A stretch of DNA of 20,726 nt, taken from an uncultured Pseudomonadota bacterium. Lineage in GTDB: Bacteria > Pseudomonadota > Gammaproteobacteria > Xanthomonadales > Ahniellaceae. The number at the start of each line of letters is the position of its first letter. Position 1 is the stretch's first letter. The position numbers and the translations under genes were made by a program. This document shows, one piece after another, positions 1 through 7,993 of the stretch. The stretch spans positions 1-20,726 of the forward strand of contig CALKUS010000232.1 in NCBI GenBank assembly GCA_937996755.1, in the 5' to 3' direction. Under the pieces are notes generated by a model, which was given only the letters and a program-made list of their open reading frames with translations, made no database searches and had not been told where the DNA came from.

Positions 1-2
1 GT

Positions 3-36
3 CCGGAGGAGGGGCGGGCCAGCGCCCCTCCTCCGG
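3..36. repeat. perfect 14-bp inverted repeat (hairpin)
   Basis: Bases 3-16 (CCGGAGGAGGGGCG) pair exactly with 23-36 around a six-base loop. No T run follows on either strand, so it is not a classical intrinsic terminator, though such GC-rich stems downstream of genes can stop transcription or protect mRNA 3' ends. It lies about 170 bases past the stop of the - strand carboxypeptidase gene and five bases from the first direct repeat, so it may be part of the same repeat unit. What lies to its left is outside the window. Confidence 0.75.
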
Positions 37-40
37 TCGC

Positions 41-184
41 CGGCAGGCGAAACTGTCCAGAGCGAGAGCTCAAGGCAGGCGCAAGCGTGCTCCGACTCGG
101 CAGGCGAAACTGTCCAGAGCGGCAGCTCGGAAAATGCGCCAGGTGCGCAAGAGCGCCCCACCCTCGACAGGCGAAACTGTCCAG
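41..184. repeat. three direct repeats with core CAGGCGAAACTGTCCAG
   Basis: The 17-base core occurs exactly at 44-60, 101-117 and 168-184. The first two copies share a longer 24-base identity (41-64 and 98-121); the third, nearest the gene, keeps only the core. Core-to-core distances are 57 and 67 bases. The sequences between the copies are not alike. The array starts 20 bases beyond the peptidase stop codon. Repeated short sites in one orientation at unequal spacing resemble the transposase-binding ends of IS21- or Tn7-like elements, or a degraded extragenic repeat. This is inference; no transposase is inside the window. Confidence 0.7.
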
Positions 185-203
185 CGCCATAGGCGCGCAG
201 CGC

Positions 204-2570
204 TCACTCGAAGCCGCTGGAGAACAGCGGATCCACCGCTCCCTGCGCTCCTCGGCACGTCGCGCTCGCTGCTTCCAGCAGCACGTCGTCGATGCGCACG
301 CCGTCGCCGACCACGCCGGTGTCGCTCGTCACGCGGAAGCGCACCTGCGCCTGCGCCGCGCCCGCGAGCTGCGGCAGGTCGAGCTCGACGCGCGTCTTCG
401 GCAGCGCGCCGGAGCACTGCCACACTTGCGTCCACGCCGCGGCCGGGCCCGTGCGGACTTCCACGCGGCCGAAGTCGAACGTGGCTTCGGTCGCGCAGGC
501 GACATCGAACGACAACCGCGCCTGGTCCCAGCCGGAAAGGTCGATCGCGGGCGAGACGAGGCTGGTGTCGATGTTGTTCGCGTAGTTGCCGGAAACGCTC
601 TCGGTCCAGTGACTGGTCGCGAACGCGCCGATCGCCGGAGCGACGCCCCAGGTGTTCGTGCCGCTCGTGACCTGCGTGGTCCAGCCGGCGAGCCCGGACT
701 GCGCGTCCTGCGTCGCGCGCGGGCACAGCGCGTACAGCGTGACGTCGCGCGTCGTCGTCGCGCCCGCCGCCACGGCGAGGCCGGGCACGGTCGCGCGCTC
801 GTAGTGCGATGCGCTCACGTCGAGCGCATAGGCGCCGGGCGGCAGGCGATGCCGGTACGCGCCGCTCGAATCGGACAGCGCGGTGTACGCGTTCGCGCGC
901 ACGGTCGCGACGAGCGGCGCGCCGGCCGGCGTGCGCACACTGCCCGCGAGCGTGCCGTTCGTGGCCGGGTCGACCACGTGCACGAACACGGCCGACACCG
1001 GGCCGTCGCTGCCGGACGCGTCGCGCGCCTGCAGGTACGCCACGTGGCGGCCGACCGCGAGCCCGGTCGTGGCGATGTCGCCCGACACCGCTTCGGTGCT
1101 CGCGTCGAACGCGCCATCCGATGCGGCGAGCGTTTGCGACGGGCTGGCCGGCAGCCAGGGCAGCGCATCGACGACCGCGCGCACGGCCGCGATCGCCTGC
1201 GTGGGCTCGACGCCGTTCGACTGGTTGTAGCGCGTGTCGTCGGCGACCGCGGCGACGCGCACGACGTCGCCCGGGAATGCGAGCGGCGGCGAGGCGATCG
1301 CGTCGCGCACGTCCGGGCCCGCCGGCAGCAGATACGGGGCGCGCACGACGCGCGCCGCGTACAGCAGCGTACCGAGGTTGTCGGGCGAGATCGAAGCCTC
1401 GAACGACGCGCACGACGGGCTGAAGCCGGAGCCGCCCAGCTCGATGGCGTACGACGCGACGCCGAGCTCGCCGTACGAGTTGTCGGCGGTGCTGCCGGAC
1501 GCGGGGTAGAGCCCGTTGATCTGCACGGGCTCGTAGCCGTCGAACCACGCGAGCCGGCGCCCGAGCCGCGCGAGCTGCGCGTCGTTCGGCGCGACGGTCG
1601 TCTCGTCGATGCCGTACGGCCACAACACCTGCGCCGCGTTGTTGTGCACGTCGATGTAGATGCCCTGGGTGTCGGCGGGCGCGGCATCGGTGAGCGCGGG
1701 CCCGCGGCGATCGGGGAACAGCAGGCGCTGGTAGGCGTCGATCGCGACCGTCTCCGGCTCCGAGCCGGGCGTCGGCCCGCGGAACGTCTCGTTGCACGGG
1801 CTGGTGCTCGCGCCGAGGCCGCCCCACTGCCAGGCGAAGTTGCGATTGAGGTCGATGCCGCGCGTGTTCGAGTTCGCGCAGAAATTGTTGTTCGTGTTCT
1901 TGCGCCACGACAGACCGGTTTCCGCGCGCTTGCGCGCATCCGGGTTGGCCAGCACCATCATGTGCACTTCGTGGTGGTCCACGATCCACGTCGCGTCGGG
2001 ATCGACGCCGTAACCGAGCAGCAGCTTCTCGACGAAGCGCAGCCCGAGCTCCGCGGTCGGCAGCTCGCGCGGATGGATGCCGGTGGTCACGAACAGCGCG
2101 GGCTTCGGCCCGGGAATCGCGGCATTCGTGATGCGCGCGACGCGCAGGTCCTCGCCGGCCGCCGCGGATTGCGTGCGCTCCCAGGAATCGCCCGCGTCGA
2201 CCAGCGTGAGCAGGTTCGGGAATTGTGCGGCGAGCGCATCGAGGCGCGCGTTCGTCTCGGCCACCGTGCGGTAGCACGAGAACCCCGGGATGCCGTCGTC
2301 GGGCCGGGGCGTCCAGGCGCGGAACGCGGCAGTGGCTTCGGCGTCGACCTCGAACGCCAGCCGGCGCGCGGCGAGCGCGGCGCGCAGCTCGTCGTCGGCC
2401 TCCACCGTCACGATGCCCTTGGCGCGGTTCACGCCGAGGTGCGTGCGCTGCGTTGCGAGCCACGCGATCTCCGCGCGGTCGCGCGTGTGCACGCGCACGA
2501 TGTCCGGTTCACCGGCGGCCGTGGCCGCGGCGACGACCAGCAACGCGGTTGCGGCGAGCAACTGCTTCAT
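204..2570 (-). CDS. secreted M14-family zinc carboxypeptidase, copy 1 (downstream copy)
   Basis: 788 residues. The start at MKQLLAATALL is chosen because it opens a clean signal peptide (about 1-20) and lies one base after the stop of the upstream copy; the frame stays open further but runs into that gene. The peptidase domain spans about 95-415. Zinc ligands of the HxxE type are H166 and E169 (GIHPRE), with the third ligand H309 (YIDVHNN). Substrate-site residues appear in the GIDLNRN motif (R243), and the catalytic glutamate is probably E377 (YAIELGG). A carboxypeptidase-regulatory-like beta domain follows (about 536-614), then a jelly-roll region (about 617-770) like those at the C-termini of secreted metallopeptidases, with FDFGRVEVRTG and DGVRIDDV. 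The protein ends DPLFSSGFE, as does its twin. All catalytic residues look intact, so it should be an active extracellular or periplasmic peptidase; substrate unknown. Confidence 0.93.
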   Translation of the reverse strand: MKQLLAATALLVVAAATAAGEPDIVRVHTRDRAEIAWLATQRTHLGVNRAKGIVTVEADDELRAALAARRLAFEVDAEATAAFRAWTPRPDDGIPGFSCYRTVAETNARLDALAAQFPNLLTLVDAGDSWERTQSAAAGEDLRVARITNAAIPGPKPALFVTTGIHPRELPTAELGLRFVEKLLLGYGVDPDATWIVDHHEVHMMVLANPDARKRAETGLSWRKNTNNNFCANSNTRGIDLNRNFAWQWGGLGASTSPCNETFRGPTPGSEPETVAIDAYQRLLFPDRRGPALTDAAPADTQGIYIDVHNNAAQVLWPYGIDETTVAPNDAQLARLGRRLAWFDGYEPVQINGLYPASGSTADNSYGELGVASYAIELGGSGFSPSCASFEASISPDNLGTLLYAARVVRAPYLLPAGPDVRDAIASPPLAFPGDVVRVAAVADDTRYNQSNGVEPTQAIAAVRAVVDALPWLPASPSQTLAASDGAFDASTEAVSGDIATTGLAVGRHVAYLQARDASGSDGPVSAVFVHVVDPATNGTLAGSVRTPAGAPLVATVRANAYTALSDSSGAYRHRLPPGAYALDVSASHYERATVPGLAVAAGATTTRDVTLYALCPRATQDAQSGLAGWTTQVTSGTNTWGVAPAIGAFATSHWTESVSGNYANNIDTSLVSPAIDLSGWDQARLSFDVACATEATFDFGRVEVRTGPAAAWTQVWQCSGALPKTRVELDLPQLAGAAQAQVRFRVTSDTGVVGDGVRIDDVLLEAASATCRGAQGAVDPLFSSGFE

Positions 2571-2571
2571 T

Positions 2572-4959
2572 TCATTCGAACCCGTTCTGGAACAGCGGAT
2601 CCGCCGGTCCCTGCGTCGCGCGACAGGTCGCACCGCCCGCTTCCAGCAACACGTCGTCGATGCGCACGCCGTCGCGTACCTGGCTGGTGTCGCTCGTCAC
2701 GCGGAACCGCACCTGCGCCTGCGCGGCGCCGGCGAGCTGCGCCAGCTCGAGCTCGACGTGCGTCTTCGCAAGGCTGCCGGTGCACTGCCACACCTGCGTC
2801 CACGCGGCGGCCGGGCCCGTGCGCACTTCCACGCGGCCGAAGTCGTAGGTCGCCTCGGTCTCGCACGACACGTCGAACGACAGGCGCGGGGCGTCGTAAC
2901 CGGCCAGGTCGAGCGCGGGCGAAACGAGGCTCGTGTCGATGCCGTTGCCGTAGTTGCCGACGACGCTCTCGGTCCAGTGGCTGGTGGCGAACGCGCCGCT
3001 CGCGGGCGCGACGCCCCAGGTGTTCGCGCCGGCGGTCACCTGCGTGGTCCAGCCGGCGAGCCCGGACTGCGCGTCCTGCGTCGCGCGCGCGCAGAGCGCG
3101 AACAGCGAAACGTCCTGCGTGGTCGTGCTGCCCGGCGCCACGACGACACCCGCGAGCACCTGCGTTTCGTGGTGCGGCGCCGACACGGTGAGCGTGTGGC
3201 TGCCCTGCACGAGGCGATGCAGGTAGTTGCCGTTCGTGCCCGCGTGCACGGTGTAGCTGTCCGCGCGCACGTCGGCCGCGAGCGGCGCGCCCGTGCGGTT
3301 GCGGACCGTGCCGGAGAGCTGGCCGGCGGTCGCGGGATCGAGCACGTCGACGAACGCCGCGGTCACCGGGCCGTCGTTTCCGGACGCATCGCGCGCCGTC
3401 ACGTACGCGAGGTGGCGCCCCGGCGCGAGCCCGGTCGTGGCGATCGTGCCGGTGAGCTCCTCGCGCGTCGCGTCGAACGCGCCGTCCGCGGCGGCGAGCG
3501 CCTGCGACGGCGAGCCGGCCAGCCACGGCAGCGCGTCGACGAACGCCTTCGCGGAAGCGATCGGCTGCGTCGCTTCCGTGCCGTTCGACTGATTGAAGCG
3601 CGTGTCGTCCGCGGTCGCCGCGATCTGCACCGGGTCGCCCGCGAACACCACGGGCGGCGACGCGCTCGCGGCGAGCACGTCGGGGCCGGCCGGCAGCAGG
3701 TACGGCGCGCGCACGACGCGCGCCGCGTACAGCAGCGCGTCGACGTTCTGCTGCGCGATCGACGATTCGAACACGCTGCAATCGACGTTGAAGCCCGCGC
3801 CGCCCAGCTCGATCGTGTAGGCCGCGACGCCGAGGTTGCCGTACGCGTTGTCGTCGGTCGCGCCGGCCGCGGCGTAGAGCTGGTTCGACTGCATCGGCTC
3901 GTAGCCGTTGAACCAGGCGAGGCGGCGGCCGAGCGTCTGCAGCGCCGTGTTGTTCGGCGCGACGCTCACGTCGTCGAAGCCGTACGGCCACAGCACCTCG
4001 GCCGCGTTGTTGTGGACGTCGATGTAGATGCCGTCGGCATCGGCCGGCGCGGCGTCGCCGAGGTTCGGGCCGCGGCGGTCGGGGAACAGCAGGCGCTGGT
4101 ACGCATCGATCGCGAACGACTCGGGCTCCGACAGCGCCGACGGCCCGCGGAACGTCTCGTTGCACGGCGTCGCGCTCGCGCCCTGGCCGCCCCACTGGAA
4201 CACCATGTTGCGGTTCAGGTCGATGCCGCGCGTGTTCGAGTTCGCGCAGAAGTTGTTGTTCGTGTTCTTGCGCCACGACAGGCCGGTCTCGGCCTTCTTG
4301 CGGCCGTCGGGGTTCGTGACCACGAGGACGTGCACCTCGTTGCGGTCGACGATCCACGTGACGTCGGGATCGGTGCCGTAGCCGGCGAGCAGCCGCTCGA
4401 CGAAACGCAGCGCGGTCTCGGCCGTCGGCAGCTCGCGCGGATGGATGGACGCCGTCACGAACAGCTTCGGCTTCGTGCCCGCGATCGCCGAATTCGTGAT
4501 GCGTGCGATGCGCAGGTCCTCGCCTGCGGCGGCGGACTGCGTGCGCTCCCACGAGTCGCCCGCGTCGACGAGCGTCAGCAGCGCGGGGTACTGCGTTGCG
4601 AGCGCGTCGAGGCGCGACTTCGTCTCCGCCACCGTGCGGTAGCACGCGAAACCCGGGATGCCGGCCTTCGCCGCGAGGAAGGGCGCGTTGAAGTCGGCCG
4701 TCGCGATCGCGTCGAGCTCGAAGCGCAGGCCGCGCGCGGCAAGCGCAGCGCGCGCCTTCGCGTCGGTGTCGAACGCCACCGTGCCCGACTTGCGGTCGAC
4801 CATGAGGTGGCCGTGCTCGTCGGCCAGCGACTGGATCACGGCGCGATCGCGCGTGTGCACGCGGACGACCTGCGGCAAGTCGTCCGCGACCGGCGCAGCG
4901 GCCGCGACCGTGGCCCAGCACCCGGCGAGCGCCAGGAGCCGGCGTAGCGAGTTCCGCAT
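2572..4959 (-). CDS. secreted M14-family zinc carboxypeptidase, copy 2 (upstream copy)
   Basis: 795 residues, first gene of a two-gene unit. Two ATGs are possible: 4965 and 4959. I chose 4959 (MRNSLRRLLALAGCW) because a GGGGGA purine stretch sits about five bases upstream and the signal peptide (about 1-22) begins there. Visible residues: H173 and E176 (SIHPRE), R250 in GIDLNRN, H316 (YIDVHNN) and E384 (YTIELGG), the standard M14 zinc and catalytic set. The domain order matches copy 1: peptidase about 102-422, regulatory-like beta domain about 543-620, jelly-roll about 624-775, and the end DPLFQNGFE. The twins are alike at protein and DNA level; for example both carry the run NNNFCANSNTRGIDLNRN. 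This suggests a tandem duplication. Upstream on the - strand, TGGCAGACT (4994-4986) could be an extended -10, but this is weak. Confidence 0.93.
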   Translation of the reverse strand: MRNSLRRLLALAGCWATVAAAAPVADDLPQVVRVHTRDRAVIQSLADEHGHLMVDRKSGTVAFDTDAKARAALAARGLRFELDAIATADFNAPFLAAKAGIPGFACYRTVAETKSRLDALATQYPALLTLVDAGDSWERTQSAAAGEDLRIARITNSAIAGTKPKLFVTASIHPRELPTAETALRFVERLLAGYGTDPDVTWIVDRNEVHVLVVTNPDGRKKAETGLSWRKNTNNNFCANSNTRGIDLNRNMVFQWGGQGASATPCNETFRGPSALSEPESFAIDAYQRLLFPDRRGPNLGDAAPADADGIYIDVHNNAAEVLWPYGFDDVSVAPNNTALQTLGRRLAWFNGYEPMQSNQLYAAAGATDDNAYGNLGVAAYTIELGGAGFNVDCSVFESSIAQQNVDALLYAARVVRAPYLLPAGPDVLAASASPPVVFAGDPVQIAATADDTRFNQSNGTEATQPIASAKAFVDALPWLAGSPSQALAAADGAFDATREELTGTIATTGLAPGRHLAYVTARDASGNDGPVTAAFVDVLDPATAGQLSGTVRNRTGAPLAADVRADSYTVHAGTNGNYLHRLVQGSHTLTVSAPHHETQVLAGVVVAPGSTTTQDVSLFALCARATQDAQSGLAGWTTQVTAGANTWGVAPASGAFATSHWTESVVGNYGNGIDTSLVSPALDLAGYDAPRLSFDVSCETEATYDFGRVEVRTGPAAAWTQVWQCTGSLAKTHVELELAQLAGAAQAQVRFRVTSDTSQVRDGVRIDDVLLEAGGATCRATQGPADPLFQNGFE

Positions 4960-5047
4960 GACCATCCCCCGATGGGCGAAGCGCGCGAGTCTGCCACAGG
5001 AGGCGTCGGGCGCGCGTCGGACCCGGGCATGGTTGCTGCGTTGCGGC
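4960..5047. other. left part of the divergent gap between the peptidase genes and glnE
   Basis: No gene seen. It contains the purine-rich ribosome site of the upstream peptidase and a weak - strand extended -10 candidate (TGG-CAGACT, complement of 4986-4994) without a recognisable -35. The + strand promoter of the glnE leader begins at its right border. Confidence 0.4.
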
Positions 5048-5075
5048 TTGGCATTCGCCGCGAACCGCCTAGACT
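5048..5075 (+). promoter_or_regulatory. sigma70-type promoter of the glnE leader / sRNA candidate
   Basis: TTGGCA (5048-5053) and TAGACT (5070-5075) are separated by 16 bases, one of the best -35/-10 pairs in the window. Transcription would begin near 5081-5084, more than 110 bases before the glnE ATG, which leaves room for the structured leader described next. Confidence 0.6.
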
Positions 5076-5081
5076 GCGCCG

Positions 5082-5173
5082 CACAAAGCCCCGGCCGCAC
5101 GCGGTACGGGGTGTCGCCGTAGGGGAGGGGAAGGCCCGGTGTGCCGGAGACGGCGCGCGGGCCTTCGTTTTTT
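5082..5173 (+). ncRNA. candidate small RNA or attenuating leader upstream of glnE
   Basis: A promoter at 5048-5075 and a terminator-like hairpin ending in six T (5168-5173) bracket about 92 bases. The 5' part can fold (CCCCG 5089-5093 with CGGGG 5107-5111). A single-stranded purine tract AGGGGAGGGGAAGG (5121-5133) follows and then the terminator hairpin. It could be a free-standing sRNA, an attenuator controlling glnE, or a leader read through into glnE. I recognise no known riboswitch or sRNA family. The alternative GTG start of glnE (5139) lies in the hairpin loop, so ribosome binding there would compete with hairpin formation. All of this is read from sequence; expression is unknown. Confidence 0.45.
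5131..5173 (+). terminator. intrinsic-terminator-like hairpin in the glnE leader
   Basis: AAGGCCCG (5131-5138) pairs with CGGGCCTT (5158-5165). Inside, GCCG (5143-5146) pairs with CGGC (5151-5154) around a GAGA tetraloop. Two bases later comes a run of six T (5168-5173). It points in the direction of glnE and sits upstream of the preferred ATG, so it would stop transcription before the gene unless bypassed. Confidence 0.6.
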
Positions 5174-5198
5174 CACGGGCCTGTGGCAGCGTCGCCCG

Positions 5199-7988
5199 AT
5201 GGCCTCCGGCGCGCTCGCGCGATTCATCGACTCCTCGCTCGCGCAGCTCGACGCCGCCGTCGCGAACGCCGGCTGCGCGGCAGCGCGCGGCGCGGCACGC
5301 GACGCGCTGTTCCGCCTCGCGCAGGCGAGCGACTTCGCGCTCGATCTCCTGCTGGCCGATCCCGCGATCGCGGCCGATCCGCTGGCGTTCGCGAACGCGG
5401 CGCCCGCGCCGGTGCCGGTGTTCGGCGAGGACGAAGCCGATGCCATGCGCGACCTGCGCGCGCACCGCCGGCGCGAATCGCTGCGCATCGTGATGCGCGA
5501 TGTCCTGGGCATCGATACGGTCGAGGACACGCTGCGATCGACCTCGTCGCTCGCCGACGCGTGCATCGAATCCGCGCTCGAGTGGCTGACTCCGCGCTTC
5601 GAGGCGCGCTTCGGCGTGCCGCGCAACGCAGGCAACGAGCGCCAGCGGCTGGTCGTGATGGCGCTCGGCAAGCTGGGCGGCGGCGAGCTGAACTTCTCCT
5701 CCGACGTCGACCTGGTGTTCGCGTTCCCGGAAGCCGGCCAATGCGACGGACCGCGCGCGCTCGCGAACGAGGACTTCTTCGCGCGGCTCGGCCAGCGGCT
5801 GATCCAGTGGCTGGGCGACGTGACGGCGGACGGCTTCGCGTATCGCGTCGACATGCGCCTGCGCCCGTTCGGCGCGGCCGGCCGGCTCGCGTTGTCGTTC
5901 GTCGCGATGGAGCAGTACTACCAGCGCGAAGGCCGCGACTGGGAGCGCTACGCGTGGATCAAGGCGCGGCCGGTGGCGGGCGACGTCGCGGCGGGCGCGC
6001 GGCTGCTCGACGCGCTGCGTCCGTTCGTGTTCCGGCGCTACCTCGACTTCACCGCCATCGACGGCCTGCGCGAGATGAAGCGGCTGATCGACGCCGAAGT
6101 GGCGCGCCAGGACCTCGCGCAGAACCTGAAGCTCGGCCCGGGCGGCATCCGCGAGATCGAGTTCATGGTGCAGCTCGTGCAGCTCGTGCGCGGCGGCCGC
6201 GAGCCCGCGTTGCGCACGGCAAGCCTGCTCGCGGCGCTCGCCGCCGCGACGAGCGCCGGCCACTTCGACGCGGCCGCGTCGAAGGCGATGCGCGACGCGT
6301 ACGTGTTCCTGCGCCGGCTCGAGAACCGCGTGCAGATGCTGCGCGACGAGCAGGCGCACGCGCTGCCGGTCGACGCGCTCGCGCGCGAGCGCATCGCCGT
6401 GGCGCTCGGGTTCGCGGACGTCGCGGCGCTGGACGATGCATTGTCCGCGCACCGCACGCGCGTGGCCGACGCGTTCGGCGCCACGCTCGAGCCGCACCGG
6501 GACGCGCCGCGCGCCGCGAGCGATGGCGATGCGCTGCGGCTGTGGGCGGCCGCGGCATCCGGCGCCGCGCCACCCGGATCGCCGTTCGCCGAGGACGCGT
6601 TCGGCGAGCTCGCCTCGTTCGCGCGCGGCGCCGCCGTTCGTGCGCTGGACGCACGCGCCCGCGCGCGCCTCGAGCAACTGATGCCCGCGTTGCTCGAGTC
6701 GGCGCTGCACCAACCGGATGCCGATGCCGCGCTGGTGCGCCTCGTGCGGCTGCTACAGGCGATCGCCGGCCGCCCGAGTTACCTCGCGCTGCTCGACGAG
6801 CGGCCCGCGACGCGCGAGCGCCTGGCCGCGTTGTTCGCGCGCAGCGCGTGGCTCGCGGAGCGGGTGACGGCACACCCGCTGCTGCTCGACGACCTGCTGG
6901 ACGCGCGTGCCGAGCGCGAGCTGCCGACCGACCTGGCGCTCGCGGCCGACGCCGGCGCACGGTTCGCCGCCGCGGGCGACGATCCCGAGCACCAGCTCGA
7001 GGCGCTGCACGAGTTCAAGCAGGCCGCGCTGTTGCGGCTCGCGCTGTCGTGGCTCGGCGGACGCTGCAGCGCCGACGCGCTCTCGCGCGCGCTCGCCACG
7101 GTCGCCGACCTCGTCGTTTCGCGCGTGCTCGCGCTCGCGCTCGACGACGCGCGCGCGCAGCACGGGCTGCCCGCCGGTCGTGAGGGCGGGTTCGCGGTGC
7201 TCGGCTACGGCAGCGCCGGCGGCGCCGAGCTCGGCTTCGGTTCCGACCTCGACCTCGTGTTCGTCTACGACGACGCGCTCGGCAGCGCGACGACCGACGG
7301 CACGCGCCCGGTCGAGGGCAGCCGCGCGTTCGCGCGCGCCGCCCAGCGCGTGGTGCACTGGCTCACCACGCCGACCCGCGCGGGCCGCCTCTACGACGTC
7401 GACATGCGCCTGCGCCCGGACGGTGCGAAGGGCCTGCTCGTTGCGAGCGTCTCCGCGTTCGCTGCGTACCAGGCGCAGCGCGCCTGGCTCTGGGAACACC
7501 AGGCGCTCGTGCGCATGCGCGTGATCGCCGGCGACGGCGCCGTGGCGACGGCCGTCGCGCAGGCGCGCAACGCGACGCTCGCGCGCGAGCGCGACCCGCT
7601 GGAGCTGCGGCGCGAGGTGGCGAAGATGCGCGAGCGCTGGCGCGCGGAGCTCGATCGCTCGACGGACGGCCGGCTCGACCTGAAGCAGGGCCGCGGCGGG
7701 CTCGTCGACATCGAGTTCCTCGTGCAGGCGCTCGTGCTGCGCGACGCCGCGCACGCGCCGGCGCTGCTCGCGACCACGCGCACCCGCGCGTTGCTCGAGG
7801 CGCTCGCCGCGTCCGGCGGCATCGCGCGCGAGGCCGCGGAATCGCTGGCGAACGCACACGAATGGTTGCTGGCACGCGCCGCCGATTGCGCGCTCGACCT
7901 GCGCCCGCGCATCGTCGCGTGCGACGCCGCGTGCGAGCGGCGCCGCGAGGAAGTCACGGCGATCGTGGCGCGGCTGGGCTTCGCCTGA
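5199..7988 (+). CDS. glnE: bifunctional glutamine synthetase adenylyltransferase / adenylyl-removing enzyme
   Basis: 929 residues from ATG 5199, near the usual length of about 940. GlnE adds AMP to, and removes AMP from, glutamine synthetase in response to PII and glutamine. Two nucleotidyltransferase domains are clear. The N-terminal adenylyl-removing domain has GKLGGGELNFSSDVDL with metal aspartates D169 and D171. The C-terminal adenylylating domain has GYGSAGGAELGFGSDLDL with D683 and D685. A helical linker lies between. Family phrases such as LGPGGIREIEF and QGRGGLVDIEF follow each catalytic core. An in-frame GTG at 5139 has a better purine-rich ribosome site, but it would add an Arg-rich 20-residue extension encoded by the terminator hairpin, so the ATG is preferred. 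The gene converges on the ELM1-family gene, five bases apart. Confidence 0.97.
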   Translation: MASGALARFIDSSLAQLDAAVANAGCAAARGAARDALFRLAQASDFALDLLLADPAIAADPLAFANAAPAPVPVFGEDEADAMRDLRAHRRRESLRIVMRDVLGIDTVEDTLRSTSSLADACIESALEWLTPRFEARFGVPRNAGNERQRLVVMALGKLGGGELNFSSDVDLVFAFPEAGQCDGPRALANEDFFARLGQRLIQWLGDVTADGFAYRVDMRLRPFGAAGRLALSFVAMEQYYQREGRDWERYAWIKARPVAGDVAAGARLLDALRPFVFRRYLDFTAIDGLREMKRLIDAEVARQDLAQNLKLGPGGIREIEFMVQLVQLVRGGREPALRTASLLAALAAATSAGHFDAAASKAMRDAYVFLRRLENRVQMLRDEQAHALPVDALARERIAVALGFADVAALDDALSAHRTRVADAFGATLEPHRDAPRAASDGDALRLWAAAASGAAPPGSPFAEDAFGELASFARGAAVRALDARARARLEQLMPALLESALHQPDADAALVRLVRLLQAIAGRPSYLALLDERPATRERLAALFARSAWLAERVTAHPLLLDDLLDARAERELPTDLALAADAGARFAAAGDDPEHQLEALHEFKQAALLRLALSWLGGRCSADALSRALATVADLVVSRVLALALDDARAQHGLPAGREGGFAVLGYGSAGGAELGFGSDLDLVFVYDDALGSATTDGTRPVEGSRAFARAAQRVVHWLTTPTRAGRLYDVDMRLRPDGAKGLLVASVSAFAAYQAQRAWLWEHQALVRMRVIAGDGAVATAVAQARNATLARERDPLELRREVAKMRERWRAELDRSTDGRLDLKQGRGGLVDIEFLVQALVLRDAAHAPALLATTRTRALLEALAASGGIAREAAESLANAHEWLLARAADCALDLRPRIVACDAACERRREEVTAIVARLGFA

Positions 7989-7993
7989 CGATC

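Noticed and set aside
41..184. CRISPR array from the three direct repeats
   Set aside because: Only three copies, the third cut to 17 bases, spacers of unequal length (33 and about 46), and no cas gene in view.
2571..2633. Upstream start for peptidase copy 1
   Set aside because: It would overlap the end of copy 2 and hide the signal peptide behind an Arg-rich stretch; ATG 2570 gives a normal signal sequence.
87..4947. Very long + strand open frames opposite the two peptidase genes
   Set aside because: They are Arg/Ala/Gly-rich, have no domain pattern, and mirror the coding strand's codon bias at high GC. The - strand frames hold full catalytic motifs.
5082..5173. Known riboswitch in the glnE leader
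   Set aside because: I compared it from memory with SAH, fluoride and SRP/4.5S RNA patterns and saw no matching conserved core; an Infernal search would be decisive.
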